NCBI GenBank assembly: GCA_948537335.1 | Contig: CAOUJG010000005.1 | Coordinates: 300 to 64,299, forward strand | DNA length: 64,000 nucleotides | Direction of reading: 5' to 3' | Source: an uncultured Eubacteriales bacterium | GTDB taxonomy: Bacteria > Bacillota > Clostridia > Oscillospirales > Acutalibacteraceae | In this document: positions 50,488-59,747 of the stretch, piece after piece | Position numbering within the stretch: the first letter of the stretch is position 1 | Layout: each line of letters begins with the position of its first letter | Position numbers and translations under genes: made by a program | The notes under the pieces: model-generated | Seen by the model: the letters and a program-made list of their open reading frames with translations, nothing else | What the model was told of the DNA's origin: nothing | Databases searched by the model: none

Positions 50488-50527
50488 AGTGGTGAAAAGT
50501 GGTTAAAAGTAGCGAGAAGTGGTTTAA
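50488..50527 (+). promoter_or_regulatory. MraZ box: four 10-bp direct repeats
   Basis: AGTGGTGAAA, AGTGGTTAAA, AGTAGCGAGA and AGTGGTTTAA start at 50488, 50498, 50508 and 50518. MraZ is known to bind G-rich direct repeats at 10-bp period in front of mraZ and repress the cluster. The third copy is degenerate. The box lies just downstream of the -10 element. Confidence 0.8.
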
Positions 50528-50560
50528 AATTATCTTCTCAAAACTTTTGGAGGGGCTTTT

Positions 50561-50980
50561 ATGTTGATAGGCGAGTACCAACATAATATCGACCTAAAGG
50601 GCAGAGTTGCGGTTCCGGCGCGGTTCCGTGACGACTTGGGTGCGCTTTTTTACATCACCAAAGGCCTCGACAATTGCCTGTTTGTTTTGCCACAAGATGA
50701 GTGGAGTCGGCTGGTGGAAAAGATAAAAACGATGCCGATCTCTAAAGCTAGGGGTTTGCAGAGATTTTTCTTCTCGGGCGCAGCGGAGGTTGTGCCGGAC
50801 AAGCAGGGCAGAATTCTGATCCCGCAGCAGCTGAGGGAACACGCCGAGCTGGATAAAGAAGTCACGTTTATCGGGACGTCCAGCAGAGTGGAGATCTGGA
50901 ACAGCAAGAGGTGGGCAGAGTTTAACTCGGTGCTAACGCAGGACAGCATCGCAGAGGCAATGGACATGCTCGACTTGTAG
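50561..50980 (+). CDS. mraZ: Transcriptional regulator MraZ
   Basis: The 139-aa protein has two AbrB-like (SpoVT-AbrB) swapped-hairpin repeats: GEYQHNIDLKGRVAVPARFR and AAEVVPDKQGRILIPQQLR, each with the D-x-x-G-R-V/I-x-(I/V)-P core. MraZ forms rings that bind the repeats in its own promoter. GGAGGGG precedes the ATG. First gene of the division and cell wall cluster. Confidence 0.96.
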   Translation: MLIGEYQHNIDLKGRVAVPARFRDDLGALFYITKGLDNCLFVLPQDEWSRLVEKIKTMPISKARGLQRFFFSGAAEVVPDKQGRILIPQQLREHAELDKEVTFIGTSSRVEIWNSKRWAEFNSVLTQDSIAEAMDMLDL

Positions 50981-50995
50981 AAAGGGCGGCGGCAA

Positions 50996-51922
50996 ATGGA
51001 GTTTTCGCATGTACCGGTTTTGCTGTTGGAGGCAATAGAAGGGCTAAACGTAGAGGAGTCTGGGGTTTACATAGACGGCACAGCCGGAGGTGGCGGGCAT
51101 TCTGAGGCTATTTTAAAGAAGCTAAAGTCTGGCAAGCTGATATCGATTGACCAGGACCCAGATGCAATCGCGTTTTTGCGGGAGAAATTAGCAAAGTACG
51201 AAAATTCCACTGTGGTGCAAGAAAACTTCCTAAATATGGACAAGGTTGCCAGAGAGCTTTCTATCAACGAGGTAGACGGCGTGCTGATGGATTTGGGGGT
51301 TTCGTCGCATCAGTTTGACACCAAAGAAAGAGGCTTTTCTTACCGCTACGACGCCCCACTGGACATGCGAATGAGTCAAAAAGGCGTGAGCGCGTACGAT
51401 TTAGTCAATGAGTTGCCTTGGCAAGAGCTAGCGGGGATCATAAAAAATTATGGAGAAGAAAAGTTCGCAAAGGGCATCGCGCTCGCAATAGAAAGGCAGA
51501 GACAGAGCGCGCCCATAGAAACCACGCAGCAGCTAGTGGACGTGATAAAATCGGCAATACCAGCAAGGTTTAAGCGAGAAAAAGGCCATCCGGCCAAAAG
51601 AACCTTTCAAGCGCTTAGAATTGCTGTGAATAGAGAAATAGATGTATTGCAACAGGGCTTAGATTCGGCGTTTTCTATATTGAAACCAGGCGGAAGACTA
51701 GCGGTGATCACGTTTCATTCTCTTGAAGACAGGATAGTCAAAAAGAAAATGGTGTCTTGGTGCCAAGGATGCACGTGTCCACCAGAGTTCCCGATCTGCG
51801 TGTGCAATAAAAAGCCGAGGGCAAAACTAATCAATAAAAGAGCGATAGAGCCTTCACGACAGGAAATTGAGGAGAATCCACGGAGCAAAAGCGCAAAATT
51901 ACGGGTTTGTGAAAAGATTTAA
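50996..51922 (+). CDS. rsmH: 16S rRNA m4C1402 methyltransferase RsmH
   Basis: RsmH (MraW) methylates N4 of C1402 in 16S rRNA. The 308-aa protein has HVPVLLLEAIEGLN, the SAM loop YIDGTAGGGGHSEAIL, DGVLMDLGVSSHQFD and FRIAVNREIDVLQ-like FQALRIAVNREIDVL, then ITFHSLEDRIVK and a Cys-rich QGCTCPPEFPICVC segment as in clostridial relatives. It follows mraZ by 15 bases. Confidence 0.97.
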   Translation: MEFSHVPVLLLEAIEGLNVEESGVYIDGTAGGGGHSEAILKKLKSGKLISIDQDPDAIAFLREKLAKYENSTVVQENFLNMDKVARELSINEVDGVLMDLGVSSHQFDTKERGFSYRYDAPLDMRMSQKGVSAYDLVNELPWQELAGIIKNYGEEKFAKGIALAIERQRQSAPIETTQQLVDVIKSAIPARFKREKGHPAKRTFQALRIAVNREIDVLQQGLDSAFSILKPGGRLAVITFHSLEDRIVKKKMVSWCQGCTCPPEFPICVCNKKPRAKLINKRAIEPSRQEIEENPRSKSAKLRVCEKI

Positions 51923-51958
51923 TCTTGAGGATGTTAAATAGGACGGGGGTTGATGAAA

Positions 51959-52429
51959 ATGGCTTTACAGCAAAGAAGCGTCGCGTATGATATCTCGCGG
52001 TTTGAGGAGCGAAAACCGGCGATAGATAGCGAAAAAAGAGATAACATATTAAAGCTGCCAAAGAAAAAAGCAAAAGTAAGAGCCGGCAAAAAAAGCAAGC
52101 TAAAGCCAATGACGGTGCTGCTTGCGGGAGTAAGCTTTTTGCTAAGTGTTGCTGCGGTGTGGACAATGCTACTCAACCAAGTGACGATGGCCGAACTAAC
52201 AGCCCAAACCAACAAAGCCGCTACACAGCTGGAGGAGTGCAGAAGCGAGAACACGCAATGGCAGATGAAGTTAGAGGAAAAATTCTCTCCAGAAAACGTA
52301 ACGCAACACGCGACCGCGCTGGGAATGGTGCCAAATAACTCAGGACGAGTGGAGTGCTTGGGGCTGCACCCAGAGGACAAAGCAGAACTACCGCAGAAAG
52401 GACGAGGAGGACTTGCGAGAATCTTTTGA
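51959..52429 (+). CDS. ftsL: FtsL-like division protein
   Basis: The 156-aa protein has a basic cytoplasmic tail (about 1-55, KKKAKVRAGKKSKLK), one membrane segment (MTVLLAGVSFLLSVAAVWTM) and an extracytoplasmic coiled-coil (LTAQTNKAATQLEECRSENT). FtsL joins DivIB and DivIC in the division complex. Sequence conservation is low, so the call rests on topology and position between rsmH and the PBP gene. ATG 51959 is chosen for spacing from GGGGG. Confidence 0.8.
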   Translation: MALQQRSVAYDISRFEERKPAIDSEKRDNILKLPKKKAKVRAGKKSKLKPMTVLLAGVSFLLSVAAVWTMLLNQVTMAELTAQTNKAATQLEECRSENTQWQMKLEEKFSPENVTQHATALGMVPNNSGRVECLGLHPEDKAELPQKGRGGLARIF

Positions 52430-52546
52430 CCTAGCGGGAAATCGGGAATAACATGAGGTTTAACTAAATAAATATTAAAGATAGGATAGAGAGTTAAGAT
52501 GGAATCGGTGTCTTGGCTCTCATGACGTTTGTGAAGGAGCAAGGTT

Positions 52547-54778
52547 ATGGCAAAAGGGACCACAATCAGAATGTGGCGCAGGTCGATTTTTGTGTTGGCG
52601 TCGCTGCTCATCGTGGGTTTTGGAGTAATCGTCTTTAGACTGGTAAAATTGCAATTGGTTGAGGGCGAAAAACTGCAGCAAATGGCCACAGAGCAGCAGT
52701 TGAAAGATACAAAAATAAACGCACAAAGGGGCACGATCTACGACAGAAACATGAAACCGTTGGCACAAAGCGCAACAGTTTGGACGGTGGTTCTGGAGCC
52801 AGCTTATTTGAAGGACCCAGAATTAATCGAGAAAATCGCCAGCGGGCTAGCTCCGATTTTAGAAATGGACAAGAGCGAGATCCTAGAAAAGGCGAAGAAA
52901 AAGTCGTTCTACACAGTGCTGAAGCGGAAGGTAGAGAGCGACGTAAAAGATAAAATCATAGCGTTTCAGAAGGAAAACAAGATAACAACGGGCATACGGC
53001 TGGTGGAGGATTACAAGCGGTATTATCCGTACGGTGACTTTGCTGCGTGCGTTATTGGCTTTACGGGGACGGACAGCCAAGGTCTCTCGGGGCTGGAGAG
53101 CTACTACGATGAGTACCTAACCGGCCAGGCGGGCAGATTGGTCACAGCCAGAAACGCAGTGGGTACGGATATGCCGTTTGACTACGAGAAGATGATTCCG
53201 GCGCAGAACGGCAATAACCTGGTTTTGTGCATAGACGAAGTGATTCAGCACTTTTTGGAAAAGGGCCTAGAAGAGGGGATCGTCAACAACAAGGTCATGA
53301 ACAGGGCCGGCGCCATCATGATGAACGTCAATACCGGCGAGATAATAGGCATGGCGGTAAAGGGCGGCTACGACCTCAACAAACCGTTTGAAATTGCGGA
53401 CGCAGAAAAAAAGGCTCAAATAGAAGCCCTGCCAGAATCGGAGCGCGCAAAGGCAAAAGCAGAAGCTCTGGAGGCACAGTGGCGTAATAAGCTGGTTAGC
53501 GACACCTACATGCCGGGCTCGGTGTACAAGCAAATCACAACAGCCATGGCGTTTGAAGAGAATTTGATTGACGAAAAGACCAACTTTAATTGCACCGGGA
53601 GTTTTGTGCCGTTCCCAGGTGCTCGACCGATTCGGTGCCACAAACACGGCGGACATGGCAGCCAAGTCTTTGCGAGAGCCTTTTGCAACTCCTGCAACCC
53701 GGCATTCATCCAGGTTGGCCAAAAAATAGGTCCCGAGAGGTTTTACAAATACTACCAGGCGTTTGGCTTTACCGAAAAAACCGGCATAGACCTGCCCGGC
53801 GAAGCGAACGGAATCTTCTTTAGCAAAGATGGCCGCATGGGTCCGATGGATTTGGCGGTGGCGTCGTTTGGACAGAACTTTAGTGTAACGCCGCTCCAGA
53901 TGATAATAGCAGCGGCGGCCGTTGCAAACGGTGGATACATAGTTGAACCGCGCGTTGTGAGTCGAATTGTTGATTGCAACGGAAACATCATAAAAAATTT
54001 TGAAACAGTGATAAAAAGGCAGGCTATTTCGGAGCAGACGTCCAAGAGAATCTGTGCATTGCTCACGCAGAACGCAATTGACGGCGGCGCGAAAAATGGC
54101 AACGTGCCAGGATACAGAATTGGCGGCAAAACAGGAACGTCGCAAAAAATAGGTGACAGTGGTCCGGGCGGTATGGACTATATCTCGTCGTTCTGTGGCT
54201 TTGCGCCGGGCGACAACCCGCAGTATATTTTGCTGATTTATTACGATACGCCAAAAGGGCCGAGCTACTACGGAGCGCTCGTGGCGGCGCCGACGTTTGC
54301 AAGGGTCATGCAAGATGCGTTGCCGTACCTGGGCGTGGAGCGGAAGTATACCGACGAGGAAATGGCCAACCTAGACATCCAGGTGCCGTTTTTGGTGGGC
54401 TCATCGGTCGACAAGGCCAAACTCCAGGCGATAAATCTGCAGCTAAACCCAGTCGTCTACGGCTCTGGCGAGACGGTTATATCGCAGGTTCCAGAAGTCT
54501 CGACCAAAATGCCAAAAGGCGGCAGGATAGTGCTCTATACAGACGACTCCACCGCGAACTCCAAAGCAGTGGTGCCCAAATTTGCAGGCATGACGCTCTC
54601 CGCAGCCAACAGAGAAGCCAGCGCAGCAAAAGTGAACATAATAATAAAAGGAACGGCGCTGTCGAGCTCGGGATGCGTGTGCGCAAGTCAAAGCATAGCC
54701 GCGGGTACAGAAGTCCGCCCCGGCACAGTGGTAATCCTGACGTTCTCGCAGAAAAAATCGGAGCAGCACAGTGACTAG
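52547..54778 (+). CDS. Class B PBP with PASTA domains (FtsI/SpoVD type)
   Basis: The 743-aa transpeptidase has an N-terminal membrane helix (SIFVLASLLIVGFGVIVFRL), a dimerisation domain beginning RGTIYDRNMKPLA, and a transpeptidase domain with SxxK in MPGSVYKQI, SxN in CNSCNPAF and KTG in IGGKTGTS. Two C-terminal PASTA domains start near QVPFLVGSSVDKAKLQ and VVPKFAGMTLSAANRE. This form serves division (PbpB) or spore cortex (SpoVD); with one such gene in the cluster the two roles cannot be separated. It probably works with the FtsW-like protein downstream. Confidence 0.92.
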   Translation: MAKGTTIRMWRRSIFVLASLLIVGFGVIVFRLVKLQLVEGEKLQQMATEQQLKDTKINAQRGTIYDRNMKPLAQSATVWTVVLEPAYLKDPELIEKIASGLAPILEMDKSEILEKAKKKSFYTVLKRKVESDVKDKIIAFQKENKITTGIRLVEDYKRYYPYGDFAACVIGFTGTDSQGLSGLESYYDEYLTGQAGRLVTARNAVGTDMPFDYEKMIPAQNGNNLVLCIDEVIQHFLEKGLEEGIVNNKVMNRAGAIMMNVNTGEIIGMAVKGGYDLNKPFEIADAEKKAQIEALPESERAKAKAEALEAQWRNKLVSDTYMPGSVYKQITTAMAFEENLIDEKTNFNCTGSFVPFPGARPIRCHKHGGHGSQVFARAFCNSCNPAFIQVGQKIGPERFYKYYQAFGFTEKTGIDLPGEANGIFFSKDGRMGPMDLAVASFGQNFSVTPLQMIIAAAAVANGGYIVEPRVVSRIVDCNGNIIKNFETVIKRQAISEQTSKRICALLTQNAIDGGAKNGNVPGYRIGGKTGTSQKIGDSGPGGMDYISSFCGFAPGDNPQYILLIYYDTPKGPSYYGALVAAPTFARVMQDALPYLGVERKYTDEEMANLDIQVPFLVGSSVDKAKLQAINLQLNPVVYGSGETVISQVPEVSTKMPKGGRIVLYTDDSTANSKAVVPKFAGMTLSAANREASAAKVNIIIKGTALSSSGCVCASQSIAAGTEVRPGTVVILTFSQKKSEQHSD

Positions 54779-54878
54779 AAAATGGAAATTCACACAGCAC
54801 AAGCAAAAGTTCAAAAAATGTGCTATAATTGTAGTAGTTTAAGCAGCAAAGGTCAGGTTTAGAAAGGTGGCATGCGGC

Positions 54879-55919
54879 ATGGTGGCAAACGTATGGGTGA
54901 TTTTTGCGATAGTAGCCTCATTCTTAATCACGTGTTTTTTAGGAAAGCGGATTATACCGTACCTTCAAAGGCTCAAATACGGCCAAACCATACTAAAAAT
55001 CGGGCCATCGTGGCACAAAAATAAGCAGGGCACGCCCACAATGGGCGGAGTAATTTTCGTTATCGGAATATACGCCGCAATCCTAGTAACAATGCCGCTG
55101 TACTACTTTTTGGTCGCCCAAAATACACTGCACTTGCAAGAGCCACCGCTCATAATGCAAAAAATCATATCCGGCCTCCTGATGGCGCTGGCGTACGGCG
55201 CAATCGGATTTTTGGACGACTATATAAAGGTAGTAAAAAAGCGTAACCTGGGGCTAACGGCCGGGCAAAAGCTCCTTATGCAGTTCCTGGTTGTGGGCTC
55301 GTACCTGCTGTCGCTTTATTGCGCGGAAGTGCTGCAAGGAGGCCTCGGCGCCACATCGACGACCATACCGTTCTTTGGCCGAGTTGACCTAGGGGTACTA
55401 TATTGGCCGATGGCGTCATTGCTGATAGTTGGCATGGTGAACGCGGTGAACTTAACGGACGGAATTGACGGCCTGTGCACATCGATCACGTTTTTCGTCG
55501 CAACATTTTTCATGCTGATATCGAATTTCCTGCACATATTCAACCTGAGCATAGTCGCAGGGGCGTTAGTCGGAGGATGCTTGGGCTTTTTGATATTCAA
55601 CATCCACCCCGCAAAAGTGTTCATGGGGGATACAGGCTCTTTGTTCTTGGGAGGATTAATCTGCGCGCTAGCATTCACGCTAGATGTGCCAGTGATGTTG
55701 CCGATAATCGGCGGTGTGTACGTGCTGGAGATGTTCTCGGTGATACTGCAGGTGGCGTATTTTAAGGCAACAAAGGGCAAACGCCTGTTCAAAATGAGCC
55801 CGCTGCACCATCACTTCGAGATTTGCGGCTGGAGCGAGGCCAAAATTTGCATCGTGTTTAATGTAATCACAGTGATACTCGGAGCGCTGGCGGTTGTGCT
55901 GGCGGCCCATGGGCTTTGA
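54879..55919 (+). CDS. mraY: Phospho-N-acetylmuramoyl-pentapeptide transferase
   Basis: MraY makes lipid I at the membrane. The 346-aa protein has about ten helices, KQGTPTMGGVIFVIGI, GFLDDYIKVVKKRNLGL, NLTDGIDGL, VFMGDTGSLFLGG and the MSPLHHHFEICGWSE loop, all family marks. ATG 54879 follows AAAGGTGG; a GTG further upstream is inside that ribosome site. murE, which usually precedes it, is missing. Confidence 0.97.
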   Translation: MVANVWVIFAIVASFLITCFLGKRIIPYLQRLKYGQTILKIGPSWHKNKQGTPTMGGVIFVIGIYAAILVTMPLYYFLVAQNTLHLQEPPLIMQKIISGLLMALAYGAIGFLDDYIKVVKKRNLGLTAGQKLLMQFLVVGSYLLSLYCAEVLQGGLGATSTTIPFFGRVDLGVLYWPMASLLIVGMVNAVNLTDGIDGLCTSITFFVATFFMLISNFLHIFNLSIVAGALVGGCLGFLIFNIHPAKVFMGDTGSLFLGGLICALAFTLDVPVMLPIIGGVYVLEMFSVILQVAYFKATKGKRLFKMSPLHHHFEICGWSEAKICIVFNVITVILGALAVVLAAHGL

Positions 55920-55959
55920 TGGGTACTGTGCAGGCTAAGGGGCAACAAGGAGGCAAAAA

Positions 55960-57246
55960 ATGAGCAGAAATTACAGCAGAGCGGCAAGGCCAAGGGGACA
56001 GCAAGAAAATAGACCTAGCTCAAGGGACGCAAGGGCGCGGACTAATAAATCGAAGAAGCATTTTGGCTTTAAGTTTAGCGGATTAGCGGCAGTCTCGAAG
56101 GGGCTAAATCCGGTAAAAAATAAGCTAAAGGTGTTCTCCATGCGGTCAGGGCTAGATATGCCGTTCTTTTTCATAAACATGGCAATACTCGTGGTTGGCC
56201 TTGTGATGATGTTTTCGGCCTCCTACCCCAACGCCTATTACTACAAAAATGGTGACAGTTACTATTTTATAAGGAGCCAGCTGATTTGGGCGGTTATCGG
56301 GGTTGTCGCTATGATCGCGGTTTCTTATTTTGACTACCACCACTTCCACAAGTTCGCCGTCCCCATATTGGGAATATCGTTCGTGCTGCTGGTTGTGGTG
56401 CTCTTCATGCCGATGGTAAACGGTGTCCACAGGTGGATCCCGCTCGGTCCAATCGGCTTTCAGGCATCAGAGATAACGAAATTCGCGATCGTGCTGTCAT
56501 TTGCGCACTTCATCTCGGTAAACTTCAAAAAAATGGACACGTTCAAATATGGAATCCTGCCATACGGCATAATACTGGCGTTCACGGCATTTTTGCTGTA
56601 CCTGGAGCCCCACATTTCGTGCCTGATCATCGTGGTGCTGCTGGCCGGCGGTATGCTCTATATCGGTGGAGTAAAATTGCGATGGTTTGGGCTGGTCTTA
56701 GCAATAGCGTTGGCGGCTGTTGGCTATGTAGTGCTGTTTACAGATAAACTAGGCTATGCAAATGGCCGTGTGCAGGGATGGCTGGATCCATTCACAAGCA
56801 ACCCAAACGTAGATACGTGGCAGACAAAGCAGGGGCTCTATGCGATAGGGTCCGGAGGCCTGTGGGGACTGGGATTAGGGCAGTCGCGGCAAAAGTACCT
56901 CTACATTCCGGAGCCGCAGAACGACTTCATTTTTTCGGTAGTCTGCGAAGAGCTGGGATTTATCGGGGCATTGATAATCCTAATCCTGTTTGCAATGCTG
57001 ATTTGGCGGGGAATCATGATATCGATGCGAGCCAAAGACAAATTTGGCACATTGCTAGGCATCGGACTCACGGCGCAGGTCGGCCTGCAGGTGATCTTGA
57101 ACATCTTCGTCGTAACAAACACGATTCCAAACACAGGTATAAGCCTTCCATTCTTCAGCTATGGCGGCACGTCGCTGGTCATGCTGCTCGTGCAAATGGG
57201 CATAGTTTTGTCGATATCCAGAACGTCGAAAATAGAAAAAACTTGA
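55960..57246 (+). CDS. ftsW: FtsW/SpoVE SEDS glycan polymerase
   Basis: The 428-aa protein has a long basic cytoplasmic tail (about 1-60), then about ten membrane helices. SEDS marks: MMFSASYPNA, VNGVHRWIPLGPIGFQASE, GLYAIGSGGLWGLGLGQS, EPQNDFIFSVVCEELGF and ISLPFFSYGGTSL. It would polymerise septal or cortex glycan with the PASTA PBP upstream. murD, normally between mraY and this gene, is missing. The long tail is unusual compared with Bacillus SpoVE. Confidence 0.94.
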   Translation: MSRNYSRAARPRGQQENRPSSRDARARTNKSKKHFGFKFSGLAAVSKGLNPVKNKLKVFSMRSGLDMPFFFINMAILVVGLVMMFSASYPNAYYYKNGDSYYFIRSQLIWAVIGVVAMIAVSYFDYHHFHKFAVPILGISFVLLVVVLFMPMVNGVHRWIPLGPIGFQASEITKFAIVLSFAHFISVNFKKMDTFKYGILPYGIILAFTAFLLYLEPHISCLIIVVLLAGGMLYIGGVKLRWFGLVLAIALAAVGYVVLFTDKLGYANGRVQGWLDPFTSNPNVDTWQTKQGLYAIGSGGLWGLGLGQSRQKYLYIPEPQNDFIFSVVCEELGFIGALIILILFAMLIWRGIMISMRAKDKFGTLLGIGLTAQVGLQVILNIFVVTNTIPNTGISLPFFSYGGTSLVMLLVQMGIVLSISRTSKIEKT

Positions 57247-57263
57247 TGAAAGTGGCGAGCACG

Positions 57264-58379
57264 ATGAGAATAATCTTTGCGGGCGGCGGTACGGCGGGGC
57301 ACATAAACCCGGCTCTGGCCGTGGCGGAGTATGTAAAAGAAGTCCGACCAGACGCGCAGATGTTGTATGTTGGCGCGGTTGGCGGGATGGAAGAAAAGCT
57401 GGTGAAGCAGGCCGGACTAGACTTTAGAGGCATAAAAATTTCCGGATTCAGCCGAAAGCTTAATCTGGCGGGCTTAAAAAAGAATATAATAACGCTAAAG
57501 CGGGTTGTAACTGCAAGTTTGGAGTCAAAAAAGATAATCGAGCAGTTTAGGCCGGACATCTGTGTGGGTACAGGAGGCTACGTGAGCGGGCCAATCTTGC
57601 GAAAGGCCGCGCAGATGGGCGTGCCGATAATAATCCACGAGCAAAACGCGTTTCCAGGCATCACAACGAAGATGCTGGCACACAAAGCAGAGTGCGTGAT
57701 GCTTGCGGTGGGGGAGGCGCGAAAATTTTTTGACAAAAGGTGCAAAATAGCGGTAACGGGGAACCCCATAAGGAAGGAAATTGCCCAAATGACGCAGCAA
57801 GAAGCTCGCGCAAAGCTGAAGTTAGACAATCGGCCGGTGGTGCTGTCTTTTGGAGGTAGCTTGGGCGCCAGAAAAATTAATGAGGCCGTGGTCGACTTGA
57901 TCGCAGATACGGCAAGAACGGACAAATTCCAGCATATTCACGCTTTCGGGCAGTACGGGCAGTGGTTCTTGCCAGAGCTAGAGAAAAAAGGCGTCAAAAT
58001 CTCGGCGCACCCGAATTTGGACATACGAGAGTACATCAGCAACATGCCAACATGCCTGGCCGCGGCCGATTTGGTCATCTGCCGGGCGGGAGCCATCACT
58101 CTGAGTGAGATTCAGGCGCAGGGCAAGGCTTCGATTTTGATTCCTTCACCAAACGTCGCAGAGAATCACCAGTACCACAATGCAATGGCGCTTGTGAACA
58201 ACCGCGCGGCGAGCATCCTAGAAGAGCGGGATTTAACCGGCCAATTGCTCATAAAAAAGGTGAATGAACTATTGTCGCACCCCGAAACTATGCGAGAATT
58301 TCAGCAAAACGCGAAAAAAATGGCCATATATGACGCAAATCAGCGGATTTATTCTATAATAGAAAAAATAGTCGGATAG
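57264..58379 (+). CDS. murG: UDP-GlcNAc transferase MurG
   Basis: MurG converts lipid I to lipid II on the inner face of the membrane. The 371-aa GT28 protein has IFAGGGTAGHINPALAVAEY, GTGGYVSGPIL, IIHEQNAFPG, the second-domain loop LSFGGSLGARKIN, and VICRAGAITLSEIQAQGKAS with the UDP-GlcNAc site. ATG 57264 (MRIIFAGG) is preferred over ATG 57246, which has no ribosome site; the frame further upstream only overlaps ftsW. Confidence 0.95.
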   Translation: MRIIFAGGGTAGHINPALAVAEYVKEVRPDAQMLYVGAVGGMEEKLVKQAGLDFRGIKISGFSRKLNLAGLKKNIITLKRVVTASLESKKIIEQFRPDICVGTGGYVSGPILRKAAQMGVPIIIHEQNAFPGITTKMLAHKAECVMLAVGEARKFFDKRCKIAVTGNPIRKEIAQMTQQEARAKLKLDNRPVVLSFGGSLGARKINEAVVDLIADTARTDKFQHIHAFGQYGQWFLPELEKKGVKISAHPNLDIREYISNMPTCLAAADLVICRAGAITLSEIQAQGKASILIPSPNVAENHQYHNAMALVNNRAASILEERDLTGQLLIKKVNELLSHPETMREFQQNAKKMAIYDANQRIYSIIEKIVG

Positions 58380-58481
58380 CGGCTAAAGCGCGGCAAAATC
58401 GGATTCACCAAAACATCCCCGAGGGCATAGTATGAAATCAGTGAAACGCGGATAAAATACGTGCCGGACGGGGTGGTCGGA

Positions 58482-59741
58482 GTGGAGAGACTAGTAGTAG
58501 AACACGCAGAGCGGTTGTCGGGCGAGGTGGCGGTCCAGGGGTCCAAAAACAGCGCCCTACCGATATTGACGGCAACGCTCCTTTGCAATGGCATTTGCAC
58601 CATTGAGAACTGTCCGGATTTGTCGGACGTGGACGTCACGCTGGAGATTTTAAAAGGCCTGGGAGCAAAAGTCTTAAAAGAAAAAAATAGCGTAATCGTA
58701 GATTCAACCGAGGTTTGCGGCTTTAAAATCTCGAAGGAAATGATGAAAAAAATAAGATCATCGATACTTTTTTTGGGCGCGCTGTCAGCAAGAATGGGTC
58801 GGGCGGAACTGTGTGTTCCAGGCGGATGCAAACTGGGCCCACGGCCGATAGATTGGCACCTGGCGGCGCTTTCGCATATGGGGCTAAAAATTGAAAACCA
58901 AGACAAAATGCTGTTTTGCGAGCTAGAGGACAGATTCAAAGGCGCAGAGATAACCCTGCCGCTTCCAAGCGTGGGGGCAACGGAGAATATCATCTTAGCG
59001 GCGGTTTTGGCAAAGGGCACAACGATAATCCGCAACGCCGCGCGAGAGCCAGAAATTTGCGATTTGTGCGATTTTTTGATAAAATGTGGAGCAAGGATAG
59101 AAGGAGCCGGCCAGAGCGAGGTTAGGATAGTGGGCGTTGAGAGATTGTCCGGTACGGAGCATAGGGTCATCCCTGACAGAATCGTAGCGGTGACCTTTTT
59201 GGCAGCAGCGGCGGCCGTGGGCGGAGACGTAACGGTGCAAAGCGTAGCTCCAGCACATATGCAGAGCATGTTGGATGTCTTTAAGAAGATCGGGTGCGAT
59301 GTGAATGTGGCCGCAAAATCTGTGAAGATCTTGGCAAAAGACAAAAAATTGGCGCCGATTAGGGAAATTGTGACGAAGCCTTACCCCGGATTCCCAACAG
59401 ATGCGCAGGCTTTGTTTATGGTTTTGGCTTCTATTTCCGATGGCAGCTGCATGTTTGTCGAGAATATCTTCAAAAACCGTTATAAACACGCAGAAGAGCT
59501 CGTAAAGATGGGCGCAGACATTAAGGTGATGGACAAAATAGCGGTGGTAAAGGGCGTGGATGAGCTGTGTGGAGAAGAAACCCTAGAGGCGAAGGACTTG
59601 AGAGGGGCAGCAGCTTTGGTGATTGCCGCAATGGCCGCGGACGGAAGGACTACTATAACCGGGGTGGAGCATCTGGACAGAGGTTATGAGGACTTTGAGC
59701 AAAACCTGCGGCGCTTGGGAGCGAATATAAAGAGGATCTAA
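58482..59741 (+). CDS. murA: UDP-GlcNAc 1-carboxyvinyltransferase MurA
   Basis: MurA performs the first step of peptidoglycan synthesis, adding enolpyruvate from PEP to UDP-GlcNAc. The 419-aa protein has VQGSKNSALPIL, the catalytic Cys in CVPGGCKLGPRPIDWH (so fosfomycin-sensitive type), GATENIILAAVLAKG, and KPYPGFPTDAQALFM. GTG 58482 follows GGGGTGG by 5 bases. In Bacillus this slot holds murB; here murA takes it. Confidence 0.95.
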   Translation: MERLVVEHAERLSGEVAVQGSKNSALPILTATLLCNGICTIENCPDLSDVDVTLEILKGLGAKVLKEKNSVIVDSTEVCGFKISKEMMKKIRSSILFLGALSARMGRAELCVPGGCKLGPRPIDWHLAALSHMGLKIENQDKMLFCELEDRFKGAEITLPLPSVGATENIILAAVLAKGTTIIRNAAREPEICDLCDFLIKCGARIEGAGQSEVRIVGVERLSGTEHRVIPDRIVAVTFLAAAAAVGGDVTVQSVAPAHMQSMLDVFKKIGCDVNVAAKSVKILAKDKKLAPIREIVTKPYPGFPTDAQALFMVLASISDGSCMFVENIFKNRYKHAEELVKMGADIKVMDKIAVVKGVDELCGEETLEAKDLRGAAALVIAAMAADGRTTITGVEHLDRGYEDFEQNLRRLGANIKRI

Positions 59742-59747
59742 GATTTT

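Noticed and set aside
50488..50527. CRISPR-like repeats
   Set aside because: The unit is only 10 bp with no spacers; position and sequence fit an MraZ operator. No CRISPR array was seen anywhere.
53267..54313. Minus-strand open frame (348 codons) opposite the PASTA PBP gene
   Set aside because: Antisense to a clear PBP; Arg/His-rich composition typical of a shadow frame.
56778..57263. N-terminal extension of the murG frame
   Set aside because: Overlaps the ftsW gene in another frame; MurG homology begins at 57264.
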